The notes: generated by a model not told the origin, from the letters alone. A stretch of DNA of 14,236 bases from an uncultured Collinsella sp. (GCA_900759045.1 CAAETU010000082.1:1-14236); one strand, 5' to 3'; counted from the stretch's first letter, positions 1 through 5,919 are shown. A program made the numbers and translations.

Positions 1-594
1 CACTACATCAAGATGTTCCCCATAACCAAGGCCTACCAGCGCCGCTTCAGGACCGAGGGCTCGGCCTACTACGAGACGCTCCAGCGCATCATCGATGGCA
101 ACACCAAGCGCATTGTCTCCGAGTGCCAGGCATACCTCGACCGCTACGAGCGCGAGGGAAGGCCTCGCTTTGCCGTCGACATCGACCGCATCGTGGGACT
201 GCTGGAGGGCGAGAAGTGGGGCATCTCGGCTCAGTCTCGAGCCATGCGGAGTCGCTCCGCATTTTTGAACGCCGCGTGTGCGTCCCAAATACTTGAGAAA
301 CAAGCTGTGAAGTGCGGTGGCGCGCCCGTGCCCGTGCATGGCCGTCACCATAAGCGTCTACGCGGCGTCAGCTTCAAGTGGAACTGGCGCCGCTGCTGTA
401 TATGGTTTGCCTTGCTGCAAATAGCGATCAATGCCCGCGATGTTTCTGCTTGCGCTTCAACTTTCGCTGCTCGAAGCGCGTCTCCGCCTCATCCGCGCGA
501 CGCTGACTTCTTGCTTGAGCCGACTCCCGCTTCATCGCTTCCCGCTGTGCCGCGAGCGCCTGTTGTGCCTTGGTGCTCACCGCGGGCCGCTTAA
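1..594 (+). CDS. 3' part of an unrecognised gene entering from the left, end uncertain
   Basis: Frame 1 is open from the first base (reading HYIKMFPITK at the start), so the gene begins outside the window; the ATG at base 13 is probably internal. The first 75 or so residues look like real protein: charged, amphipathic helices with YYETLQRIIDGNTKRIV and a RFAVDIDRIVGLLEGE tail. I do not recognise the family. After about base 230 the composition changes to low-complexity Arg/Ala/Ser/Pro sequence, an intrinsic terminator sits at 244-266, and the last 167 bases run antisense to the yjdF gene. The frame stays open to 594, but the true gene was probably truncated or frameshifted near base 230, leaving an accidental extension. 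It could be a remnant of a mobile-element gene. Only the part up to about base 230 is supported. Confidence 0.4.
   Translation, partial: HYIKMFPITKAYQRRFRTEGSAYYETLQRIIDGNTKRIVSECQAYLDRYEREGRPRFAVDIDRIVGLLEGEKWGISAQSRAMRSRSAFLNAACASQILEKQAVKCGGAPVPVHGRHHKRLRGVSFKWNWRRCCIWFALLQIAINARDVSACASTFAARSASPPHPRDADFLLEPTPASSLPAVPRAPVVPWCSPRAA
244..266 (+). terminator. intrinsic terminator
   Basis: A perfect 8-bp stem (ATGCGGAG, 244-251, with CTCCGCAT, 255-262) closes a TCG loop and runs straight into TTTTT. It works only in the plus direction, since the minus side has no U-tract. It marks the real end of the gene entering from the left, although that reading frame stays open through it. Confidence 0.7.
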
Positions 595-847
595 GTGCTT
601 TCGCCGCCTCGCGAGCGCGCCGCTTGGGGTTCTTCGCGGGCTTGCTTGTTTCAGTGGCCTTGTCGCCGAAGAACGAGAGCTTCTCCCATTCGCTTGTAAC
701 GAATCGCAGAATCTCCTCATCGGACGGCTCCGCGCCGAAGACGATGCGGGCGACGCCATACCTTCCGCCCTCGACGTGCTCCGCCAGCCCGACCCAGAAT
801 TGACCGTCGTGATATACGGTCAGGGTGGACGACACGCTGATCTGCAT
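428..847 (-). CDS. yjdF: YjdF family protein (DUF2992)
   Basis: The product is 139 residues, the usual length of the DUF2992/YjdF family. The N-terminal half carries the family fold, beginning MQISVSSTLTVYHDGQFWVG and continuing through GRYGVARIVFGAEPSDEEI. The C-terminal half is a highly basic Arg/Lys/Ala/Gln-rich tail ending KRKQKHRGH, typical of the family and likely a charged helix. The frame stays open upstream to 961, but the ATG at 845-847 is chosen because a strong AAGGAGGA site lies 7 bases before it and the longer start would swallow the structured leader. The biochemical role of YjdF is not established; in the family it is linked to a riboswitch that binds azaaromatic compounds, so a response to such toxins is likely. 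The gene stands alone. Confidence 0.85.
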   Translation of the reverse strand: MQISVSSTLTVYHDGQFWVGLAEHVEGGRYGVARIVFGAEPSDEEILRFVTSEWEKLSFFGDKATETSKPAKNPKRRAREAAKALKRPAVSTKAQQALAAQREAMKRESAQARSQRRADEAETRFEQRKLKRKQKHRGH

Positions 848-867
848 GGTTGGTTCCTCCTTTATGT

Positions 868-970
868 AGACGACCATGCAGAGAAGGGACAACCAAGGAG
901 GCAGGTTACTGATGCGGACTAGCGCACGCCCACGACTACCCGACGGGGACTGTGTTTTCATCTCTGGTGG
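868..970 (-). ncRNA. putative yjdF riboswitch (azaaromatic-sensing leader)
   Basis: A roughly 120-base leader separates the promoter from yjdF. Its 5' end reads CCACCAGAGAUGAAAACACAG. CAGAGA (complement of 961-966) can pair with UCUCUG (complement of 879-884), closing a domain of about 75 bases, and the closing strand ends shortly before the Shine-Dalgarno site. Position upstream of yjdF, size and a long-range closing stem fit the known yjdF riboswitch. The inner fold was not modelled and I matched no consensus, so the class is assigned mainly from the gene it precedes. Confidence 0.6.
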
Positions 971-974
971 TTGG

Positions 975-980
975 ATTGTA
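975..980 (-). promoter_or_regulatory. -10 box of the yjdF promoter
   Basis: On the minus strand the sequence reads TGCTACAAT, an extended -10 element (TG, one base, TACAAT). Transcription would start near 968, just before the first strand of the leader's closing stem. The -35 element is poor, as expected when the extended -10 carries the promoter. Confidence 0.55.
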
Positions 981-1052
981 GCACGTGCGAATGCGCATTG
1001 ACCTCGCTGCCGGCATGCTGTGATTGGGGTCGGAATTTCGAATTCTCGATAA

Positions 1053-1256
1053 TATGCCTACGTGCATCGCCCCTCAGTTTCGGAACTTAAAAACATCTCG
1101 AGTTTCGAAACCGAGAGGGAGCTTGCGCCGCTGCTATCCGTCAGGGATGCGTTCCCGAAGGTTCTCATCGCCCGCACGAGGCATGAACCCTATACCCGGG
1201 ATGGTGTTCTCGTGCTGGACCTCGCGAGGTGGCTGCTCGGCAAGCAGGAGTTCTGA
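1053..1256 (+). pseudogene. C-terminal remnant of an AAA/DUF4143-type ATPase
   Basis: The frame follows a stop at 1050-1052 and ends at TGA 1254-1256. Its 67 codons hold ERELAPLLSVRDAFPKVLIA, then RTRHEPYTRDGV and LVLDLARWLL. This resembles the extreme C-terminus of ATP-binding proteins with a DUF4143 domain, where a conserved Glu-Arg/Pro-Leu helix is followed by a 'YPK' strand, a charged loop and a final 'IVDIADWLL' helix. The Walker motifs and the rest of the roughly 400-residue protein are absent, and no ribosome binding site precedes it, so it is a leftover of a deleted gene. The family assignment is by eye. Confidence 0.6.
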
Positions 1257-1351
1257 GCGTCATACGGGGATATCGCGGGATTCTGCCGGATAAGAAAAAG
1301 CCGAGGGAAACGTCCCGGCACTTGGAAGCCCTCCTGGCGGAAAATCAAATA

Positions 1352-1386
1352 GCCTCCGAACCTTCTGGTTCGGAGGCCTTTTTTTG
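1352..1386 (+). terminator. strong intrinsic terminator, possibly bidirectional
   Basis: A perfect 11-bp stem (GCCTCCGAACC at 1352-1362 with GGTTCGGAGGC at 1367-1377) encloses a TTCT loop and is followed by CTTTTTTT. It ends the ATPase remnant on the plus strand. On the minus strand the hairpin lies about 60 bases past the MerR stop and is followed by TATTTGATTTT, so it may also terminate merR transcripts. Confidence 0.85.
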
Positions 1387-1438
1387 TATGTCTGCCTAAA
1401 ACGACTCCTCGCCAAAGCCCCTTGAGCATCGGGCGGCA

Positions 1439-1879
1439 TTATCGAGCGTGGGCGTTATCGTAGGTATCTTTGATTTCTTCCGGCAAATTGTCGGGAATCA
1501 GCGTCTCCAGCCTATCCTCGCTGCCATCTTGAATCGCCTGCTCGTAGTACCAGCATTTGAACTTCAACATGTCCAGGGCACGGTTCATCTTCGCGATTTC
1601 CGACTCCATGTGGGCCTTCCGCTCCTCGAACATGGCCTTGCGCTGGGGGTATGTTGATGGACCCTCTGCACACCATTCCATGAACAGACGGATGTCCTTG
1701 ATCTCCATTCCCGCCTTCTTCAGGCATTCGATGACCCGAAGCGCCTCGAGTTCCGTATCGCCGAATCGGCGAATGCCGGACATCCGCTCCAGCCCCGGGA
1801 ACAATCCCTGCTTGTCGTAATACCGCAGCGTTGAGGCGGGCAGACCGAACATCTCCGCCACCTGTCCGATTGTGTACAT
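1439..1879 (-). CDS. MerR family transcriptional regulator
   Basis: A 146-residue DNA-binding regulator. Residues 1-70 form the MerR winged helix: MYTIGQVAEMFGLPASTLRY gives the helix-turn-helix, followed by the family's YYDKQGLF and the wing GIRRFGDTELEAL. Residues 75-112 form the antiparallel coiled-coil dimer helix (QRKAMFEERKAHMESEIAKM). The C-terminal tail is short, with only isolated cysteines (52, 70, 109), so it lacks the metal-binding loop of CueR or ZntR types; an organic inducer is more likely. A GGAGG site (complement of 1884-1888) precedes ATG 1877-1879. It is divergent from the decarboxylase-hydrolase genes, and a MerR-class operator lies between them, so it probably represses and activates that operon. 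Confidence 0.9.
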   Translation of the reverse strand: MYTIGQVAEMFGLPASTLRYYDKQGLFPGLERMSGIRRFGDTELEALRVIECLKKAGMEIKDIRLFMEWCAEGPSTYPQRKAMFEERKAHMESEIAKMNRALDMLKFKCWYYEQAIQDGSEDRLETLIPDNLPEEIKDTYDNAHAR

Positions 1880-1910
1880 GGCCCCTCCGAATAAATCTCG
1901 AATTCATTCC

Positions 1911-1941
1911 TTGACCTAAAGTCAGGTTTAGGTATTACCTT
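1911..1941 (+). promoter_or_regulatory. MerR-class promoter and dyad operator
   Basis: TTGACC (1911-1916) and TACCTT (1936-1941) are separated by 19 bp, the over-long spacer typical of promoters activated by MerR-type DNA untwisting. A dyad fills the spacer: ACCTAAA (1914-1920), six bases, TTTAGGT (1927-1933), with perfect 7-bp arms. It points toward the operon beginning at 2147 and lies 31 bases upstream of the merR start, the usual place for an operator shared by regulator and target. Confidence 0.75.
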
Positions 1942-1966
1942 CATTCTCGTCAATACAAATCGGTAG

Positions 1967-2083
1967 CGCAAGGGGTGGTCCGTAATGGGCAAAACGGTTT
2001 TCGCCGGTGGCGTGAACGGTGTGGGCGGAATCGCCGGGCACCCCGCCCTTGAGCAGGCGCGACGAATGGGCATGGGGATCTAG
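1967..2083 (+). pseudogene. possible flavodoxin-family C-terminal fragment in the operon leader
   Basis: Between promoter and first gene an open frame follows a stop at 1964-1966 and ends at TAG 2081-2083. From the ATG at 1985 it reads MGKTVFAGGVNGVGGIAGHP and then ALEQARRMGMGI. The Gly-rich turn followed by 'AGHPALEQA..MG' resembles the C-terminal end of NADPH-dependent FMN reductases or flavodoxins. There is no ribosome binding site and the rest of such a protein is missing, so it is more likely a deletion scar than an expressed peptide. The resemblance is from memory and weak. Confidence 0.3.
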
Positions 2084-2146
2084 GCGGGCAGCTTGACCGC
2101 GCGGAAGCAGTTTTGCACTCAAAACCATCGACAGGAGGAATCAAAC

Positions 2147-2911
2147 ATGGCAATTAAGCAGACGGCGGGCAGGGATGCCCTGGGGGACTTTGCCCCCAAA
2201 TTCGCACAGCTCAACGACGACGTGCTGTTCGGCGAGGTGTGGAGCCGGGAGGGCGAGCTTTCCTTGCGCGACCGCAGCATAGTGACGATGGTTGCCCTGA
2301 TGGCGCAGGGGCTGACGGACTCTTCGTTTAAATATCATCTGATGTCCGCAAAGAACAACGGTGTGACCAGGGCTGAGATAGCGGAAATCATTACGCACGC
2401 GGCGTTTTACGCGGGATGGCCCAAGGCGTGGGCGGCCTTCCGCATGGCGAAGGAGGTCTGGGCGGATGACGATGCCGCCGATGCAAGAGCCGAGCATCAA
2501 AACGAGATGGCCTTTCCCATCGGTGCCCCCAACGACGCATTTGCGAAGTACTTTATCGGGCAAAGCTACCTCGCGCCCCTTTCAACCGAGCAGGTCGGCA
2601 TTTACAACGTTACGTTTGAGCCCGGCTGCCGCAACAACTGGCACGTCCATCACGCCAAAAGTGGCGGCGGGCAGATCCTCATCTGCGTGGCTGGCCGAGG
2701 GTTTTACCAGGAATGGGGCAAACCGGCACAGGAGCTGTACCCTGGCGATGTAGTAAATATTCCCGCGGGCGTAAAGCATTGGCACGGAGCCGCGCCTAAC
2801 AGTTGGTTCTCCCATCTCGCGATGGAAGTTCCGGGCGAGGAGACCTCCAACGAGTGGCTGGAGGCCGTGGACGACGACGCATACCTTAAGGCAGCTAACA
2901 AGGAGGCATAG
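2147..2911 (+). CDS. carboxymuconolactone decarboxylase-cupin fusion protein
   Basis: A 254-residue two-domain protein. Residues 20-110 are a carboxymuconolactone decarboxylase (CMD) domain, with RDRSIVTMVALMAQG and EIAEIITHAAFYAGWPKAW; the CxxC pair of AhpD-type peroxidase members is absent, so the domain is of the lactone-decarboxylase type. Residues 145-230 form a cupin: WHVHH (165-169) and HWHG (211-214) provide the probable metal-binding histidines, with GQILICVAGRG between. The usual cupin-1 Glu appears to be Gln176. The start is the ATG at 2147 with AGGAGG at 2133-2138; an upstream in-frame start at 2093 has no such site. It is the first gene of a MerR-controlled operon and ends 2 bases before the hydrolase GTG. 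A role in isomerising or decarboxylating a cyclic or lactone compound is likely; the substrate is unknown. Confidence 0.88.
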   Translation: MAIKQTAGRDALGDFAPKFAQLNDDVLFGEVWSREGELSLRDRSIVTMVALMAQGLTDSSFKYHLMSAKNNGVTRAEIAEIITHAAFYAGWPKAWAAFRMAKEVWADDDAADARAEHQNEMAFPIGAPNDAFAKYFIGQSYLAPLSTEQVGIYNVTFEPGCRNNWHVHHAKSGGGQILICVAGRGFYQEWGKPAQELYPGDVVNIPAGVKHWHGAAPNSWFSHLAMEVPGEETSNEWLEAVDDDAYLKAANKEA

Positions 2912-2913
2912 TT

Positions 2914-3885
2914 GTGGAACAGCTGAATCTGACGCAGGAATGGGACAAGGTGTTCCCCAAAAGTGACAAGGTCGAGCATGGCAAGGTGACCTTCCACAAC
3001 CGATACGGCATCACGCTGGCGGCTGATGCGTACGTGCCGAAGAACGCGGAAGGCAAGCTGCCCGCTATCGCCGTCAGCGGTCCGTTTGGCGCGGTGAAGG
3101 AGCAAACGTCCGGCCTTTATGCGCAGAAAATGGCGGAGCTGGGCTTTTTTGCGATTGCCTTCGACCCGTCCTATACCGGCGAGAGCGGCGGCGCGCCCCG
3201 CTATGTGGCATCGCCGGACATCAACACCGAGGATTTCTGCGCGGCGGTGGATTTCCTCTCTGTGCAGGAAAGCGTTGACCCGGAGCGCATCGGCATCATC
3301 GGCATCTGTGGTTGGGGCGGCATGGCAATCAATGCCGCAGCCATCGACACCCGCATCAAGGCCACCGCGGCTATGACCATGTACGATATGACCCGCGTGA
3401 CCGCAAACGGCTACTTTGACGCCGAGGATTCCGAGCAGGCGCGCTTCGAAAAGCGGAAAGCGCTGAACGCGCAGCGCACCGAGGACTATAAAAACGGCAG
3501 TTACGCGCTGGCAGGCGGCGTGGTCGATCCTCTGCCCGATGACGCGCCGCAGTTTGTGGCGGACTATTACGCCTACTACAAGACTCCGCGAGGCTACCAT
3601 CCCCGCAGCCTGGGCTCCAATGGCGGCTGGAATGTGACGTCCTCGCTGTCGTTCCTGAATATGCCGATTTTGCAATACAGCAGCGAAATTCGCTCTGCGG
3701 TACTGCTGGTGCATGGCGAGAAGGCGCACTCCCGTTATTTCAGCGAAACCGCGTACGGCAAGCTGACCGGGGACAACAAGGAATTGCTCATTATCCCTGG
3801 TGCCAGCCATACCGACCTTTACGATCAGATGGACATCATTCCGTTTGGAAAGCTGAAGGCATTCTTTGAGGAGTATCTGAAATAA
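2914..3885 (+). CDS. alpha/beta hydrolase with apparent cysteine nucleophile
   Basis: A 323-residue alpha/beta hydrolase. After a beta-rich N-terminus come PAIAVSGPFGAVKEQ (50-64, oxyanion region) and FDPSYTGESGGAPR. The nucleophile elbow reads IGICGWGGMA: Cys132 stands in the G-x-C-x-G position where most relatives have Ser, as in dienelactone hydrolases. Candidate acid and base are Glu269 (VHGEKAHS) and His299 (PGASHTDLYDQ). Residues 170-250 form a cap region. The start is GTG at 2914-2916, with AAGGAGG overlapping the end of the preceding gene, so the two are translationally coupled. No signal peptide is seen; it should act in the cytoplasm, probably opening a lactone or ester linked to the CMD-cupin reaction. 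The substrate cannot be read from the sequence. Confidence 0.88.
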   Translation: MEQLNLTQEWDKVFPKSDKVEHGKVTFHNRYGITLAADAYVPKNAEGKLPAIAVSGPFGAVKEQTSGLYAQKMAELGFFAIAFDPSYTGESGGAPRYVASPDINTEDFCAAVDFLSVQESVDPERIGIIGICGWGGMAINAAAIDTRIKATAAMTMYDMTRVTANGYFDAEDSEQARFEKRKALNAQRTEDYKNGSYALAGGVVDPLPDDAPQFVADYYAYYKTPRGYHPRSLGSNGGWNVTSSLSFLNMPILQYSSEIRSAVLLVHGEKAHSRYFSETAYGKLTGDNKELLIIPGASHTDLYDQMDIIPFGKLKAFFEEYLK

Positions 3886-3992
3886 GGCGTGCCTTGATTT
3901 AATGCCAAGTCTCCAGCAACGATTCTTCTAAAGAGTGGGAGTAGCTGAAACGAGGCGATTGATTAACTCCATTCGTTTTGGTTACAAGAAAA

Positions 3993-4014
3993 CATGCTGC
4001 GCGCCTGCAGCATG
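3993..4014 (+). promoter_or_regulatory. hairpin directly before the flavoprotein Shine-Dalgarno site
   Basis: CATGCTGC (3993-4000) and GCAGCATG (4007-4014) form a perfect 8-bp stem with a six-base loop. It has no U-tract. The Shine-Dalgarno AAGGAG follows immediately (4015-4020). It could modulate translation, shield a processed 5' end, or be a protein-binding palindrome in DNA. Confidence 0.4.
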
Positions 4015-4030
4015 AAGGAGAGGGAATCCT

Positions 4031-4561
4031 ATGAATATCGTTGTATTGAGTGGTAGCCCGCGTAAGGGCGCCAATACCGACACCATGGTCGAGGCGTTTG
4101 CCGAGACCGCGCGCGAGGCCGGCCATACAGTCGAGGTCGTCCGCGTTGCCGGCAAGAAGATCGCCGGCTGCCTGGGGTGTCAGTACTGCTTTGCCCATGA
4201 GGGCGCCTGCGTGCAGAAGGACGACATGGCCGGTGTGGTCGAGGCGCTGAAAGGCGCCGATATGGTTGTCTTCGCTTCGCCTATCTACTGGTTTGATATC
4301 ACTGCGCAGGAGAAAGCCGCCATCGACCGCCTGTACGCCTTCGGTGCTACGGGCTTCCCGTTCACCAAGACGGCCCTTCTGCTCGATAGCCACAGCGAGG
4401 GCGTCTACGATGCGGCGATTGCTATGTACAAGTCGACCTGTGCGTACTGCAAGTGGGAGGACCAGGGCATTGTCGCCATCAGCGGTATGACCGAGCGCGA
4501 CAGCATGGCATCGTCGCCCAAGTTGAAAGAGGTGCGAGAGCTCGCTCGCAAGCTCGCCTAA
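4031..4561 (+). CDS. NADPH-dependent FMN reductase / iron-sulfur flavoprotein (Isf-like)
   Basis: A 176-residue flavodoxin-fold protein. MNIVVLSGSPRKGANTDTM holds the phosphate-binding loop for FMN (GSPRKGANT, 8-16), and FASPIYWFDITAQEKAAIDR (81-100) is the second flavin-binding segment. Residues 47-60 carry four cysteines spaced C-x2-C-x2-C-x6-C (GCLGCQYCFAHEGAC), matching the compact [4Fe-4S] motif of Isf proteins; it may bind a cluster or only use the thiols. It probably transfers electrons from NAD(P)H to an organic acceptor. ATG 4031 follows GAAGGAGAG by eight bases. The gap of 145 bases from the hydrolase leaves open a separate promoter (a possible TTGATT, 18 bp, TACAAG pair near 3960-3990), but it lies on the same strand and fits the same pathway. 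Confidence 0.87.
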   Translation: MNIVVLSGSPRKGANTDTMVEAFAETAREAGHTVEVVRVAGKKIAGCLGCQYCFAHEGACVQKDDMAGVVEALKGADMVVFASPIYWFDITAQEKAAIDRLYAFGATGFPFTKTALLLDSHSEGVYDAAIAMYKSTCAYCKWEDQGIVAISGMTERDSMASSPKLKEVRELARKLA

Positions 4562-4650
4562 GGACAAGAAGAACGCATGGCAATCAGCGTTGGCGGAAAG
4601 CCTACTTCCCTTACCAAGAGGATTACTGATTGCCATGCGTTGATGTCCTT
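4560..4650. repeat. large perfect inverted repeat / long hairpin between convergent genes
   Basis: AACGCATGGCAATCAG (4572-4587) is perfectly complementary to CTGATTGCCATGCGTT (4626-4641): a 16-bp stem with a 38-base loop. Beyond an asymmetric internal loop (5 bases against 2), AAGGACA (4560-4566) pairs with TGTCCTT (4644-4650), making 23 paired positions in all. The outer arm begins inside the flavoprotein stop codon. There is no U-tract in either direction, so it is not a standard terminator. It lies between convergent genes (flavoprotein and the AAA ATPase) and may block read-through, stabilise the 3' end of the mRNA, or be the footprint of a small non-autonomous element. Confidence 0.7.
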
Positions 4651-4668
4651 ATGGACAATCTCCGCGTG

Positions 4669-5763
4669 CTAGGAGACTTTCTCGCTCAGGAACTCCCTGA
4701 ATGCGGGGATGTCAAAGCCAACGAGACCACGCCCACGTTCCCCGATGACGCCGTCCTCGAGAAGGCGGCGTTTGTATTGGCTTGCGTAGTTGCTGGCGAC
4801 GCCCATGCGTTTGGCTATCTCCGAGACCCTGCTGGGGCAAGAATCGGGCAGCATCGCGAGTAAAAACTCAATGTCTTTATCGGAAAGCTCTCGATAGGTC
4901 GTTTCGAGAATGCGATCACGCAGCTCCATGCGTGCGAGTAGGGAACCCTGCTGTACATCAGGTGCACTGATTTTGGGCGAGTTCTCCGAAACATCCCATG
5001 TGCGATATCCGACGAGCTGCATCATATAGGGAAATCCGTCGACGGCCTTCACGGCATCCTCGAGCGCTTCTGGCGTGATTGAGCGGCCTCCGGCCTCAAC
5101 GGTTTTGCGGAATGCGTTTGCAATTTCAACGTCAGTGATTCGTCCCAACTGATGATATTGGGAACGCCTGAGGAACGAGACGGAATCGTTACGCAGCAAC
5201 GCCGATACTTTGTAGGGCAGTCCTGCCATGAGTAGGGCAACTTTTTTACCTTCGCGTACAAAGTGCTGGTAAACAGAGGCAAATTGAAGCATTTCTTCGA
5301 GATCGACGGTGACTTCATCGATGGTAATGAGAAGTCCGATGTCATGTTTTTCGAGTTGCTTAAAGATGCCATTCATGCGTGTGCGCCAGTTGCCCTGGAC
5401 CTCTTGAGCATATGTCCAATCGATGCCCACTGGACCAATTTGAACGCCGTTTATGCGCGCATGAGGCTGTGAGAGGTAGCTATCTGCGGCTTCTTTGGTT
5501 CGCTCGATAATATCTTCGAGCATGCCTGGCATGGCGGAGACATTTGCTGCGATCCAACCGTGTTCAAGCACCGTTTCTGAAAGGAGCGAGAGAAGCGCCG
5601 TCTTGCCCGTTCCCCTTGCGCCCGTAAAAATAGTCGACAGGTTTGGATCTCCCGGGCCGTTGATAAAACCACGGTTGATGTCACGCAGAATATGCTCGCG
5701 ACCCGCTAGAAAGGGAGGGATACTTCCGAACGTCGGGGTAAAGGGGTTCTTGCTGTACTCCAT
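4669..5763 (-). CDS. AAA ATPase with C-terminal winged helix (ATP-binding protein)
   Basis: A 364-residue P-loop ATPase of the Orc1/Cdc6-like, archaeal-ATPase type. Walker A is GARGTGKTALL (48-58), Walker B is LLITIDE (144-150), a sensor-1-like strand is ALLMAGLP (176-183), and a lid with VDGFPYMMQLVGYRTWD (241-257) follows. Residues 292-360 form a winged helix (DKDIEFLLAMLPD, then RVSEIAKRMGVASNYASQYK), expected to bind DNA. Start: ATG 5761-5763 behind AAAGGAG; an in-frame upstream ATG at 5817 lies inside the repeats and is rejected. Tandem 19-bp repeats sit immediately upstream, ending at the ribosome binding site, so the protein may control its own expression through them. The physiological role of this family is unknown. 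Confidence 0.85.
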   Translation of the reverse strand: MEYSKNPFTPTFGSIPPFLAGREHILRDINRGFINGPGDPNLSTIFTGARGTGKTALLSLLSETVLEHGWIAANVSAMPGMLEDIIERTKEAADSYLSQPHARINGVQIGPVGIDWTYAQEVQGNWRTRMNGIFKQLEKHDIGLLITIDEVTVDLEEMLQFASVYQHFVREGKKVALLMAGLPYKVSALLRNDSVSFLRRSQYHQLGRITDVEIANAFRKTVEAGGRSITPEALEDAVKAVDGFPYMMQLVGYRTWDVSENSPKISAPDVQQGSLLARMELRDRILETTYRELSDKDIEFLLAMLPDSCPSRVSEIAKRMGVASNYASQYKRRLLEDGVIGERGRGLVGFDIPAFREFLSEKVS

Positions 5764-5772
5764 GGTGTCTCC

Positions 5773-5828
5773 TTTGCAAGTTTTGCTAATTTTTGCAAGT
5801 TTTGCTAATTTTTGCAAGTTTTGCTAAC
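5773..5828 (-). repeat. three tandem 19-bp repeats (iteron-like operator) at the ATPase start
   Basis: Three head-to-tail copies with a 19-bp period (plus strand GCAAGTTTTGCTAATTTTT, starting at 5776, 5795 and 5814; the third is shortened). Each copy contains two TTTGC boxes, so TTTGC recurs at 5773, 5782, 5792, 5801, 5811 and 5820, alternately 9 and 10 bp apart, on one face of the helix. The array ends at the Shine-Dalgarno site of the ATPase gene. The period is not a multiple of three, so it is not a coding repeat. Confidence 0.85.
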
Positions 5829-5868
5829 GACCGACCAAAGGGCATCGAAGCAGTGACGCTGACATTTT

Positions 5869-5910
5869 TTAACGCAGAAAAATAAGCAGAAATCAATTAA
5901 TCTGCGTTAA
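5869..5910. promoter_or_regulatory. TTAACGCAGA palindrome upstream of the ATPase repeats
   Basis: TTAACGCAGA (5869-5878) and TCTGCGTTAA (5901-5910) form perfect 10-bp arms around a 22-base AT-rich spacer, with a further AGCAGA copy inside the spacer. A weak minus-strand -35-like TTGATT (complement of 5891-5896) lies in the spacer. It could be an operator or the core of the ATPase promoter; neither flank has a terminator-like U-tract after the hairpin. Confidence 0.4.
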
Positions 5911-5919
5911 GAAATAGTT

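Noticed and set aside
362..393. Terminator for yjdF from the stem GCGGCGTCAG / CTGGCGCCGC
   Set aside because: The 10-bp stem with one wobble pair is real, but no U-tract follows on either strand, so function is not supported.
848..961. Longer start for yjdF
   Set aside because: It covers the structured leader; the start at 847 has a strong Shine-Dalgarno site and matches family length.
2704..3810. 368-codon open frame on the minus strand
   Set aside because: Antisense to the CMD-cupin and hydrolase genes, which have clear motifs and coupled ribosome binding sites.
5773..5828. CRISPR array
   Set aside because: The three units are head-to-tail with no unique spacers and no cas genes nearby; an operator is the better reading.
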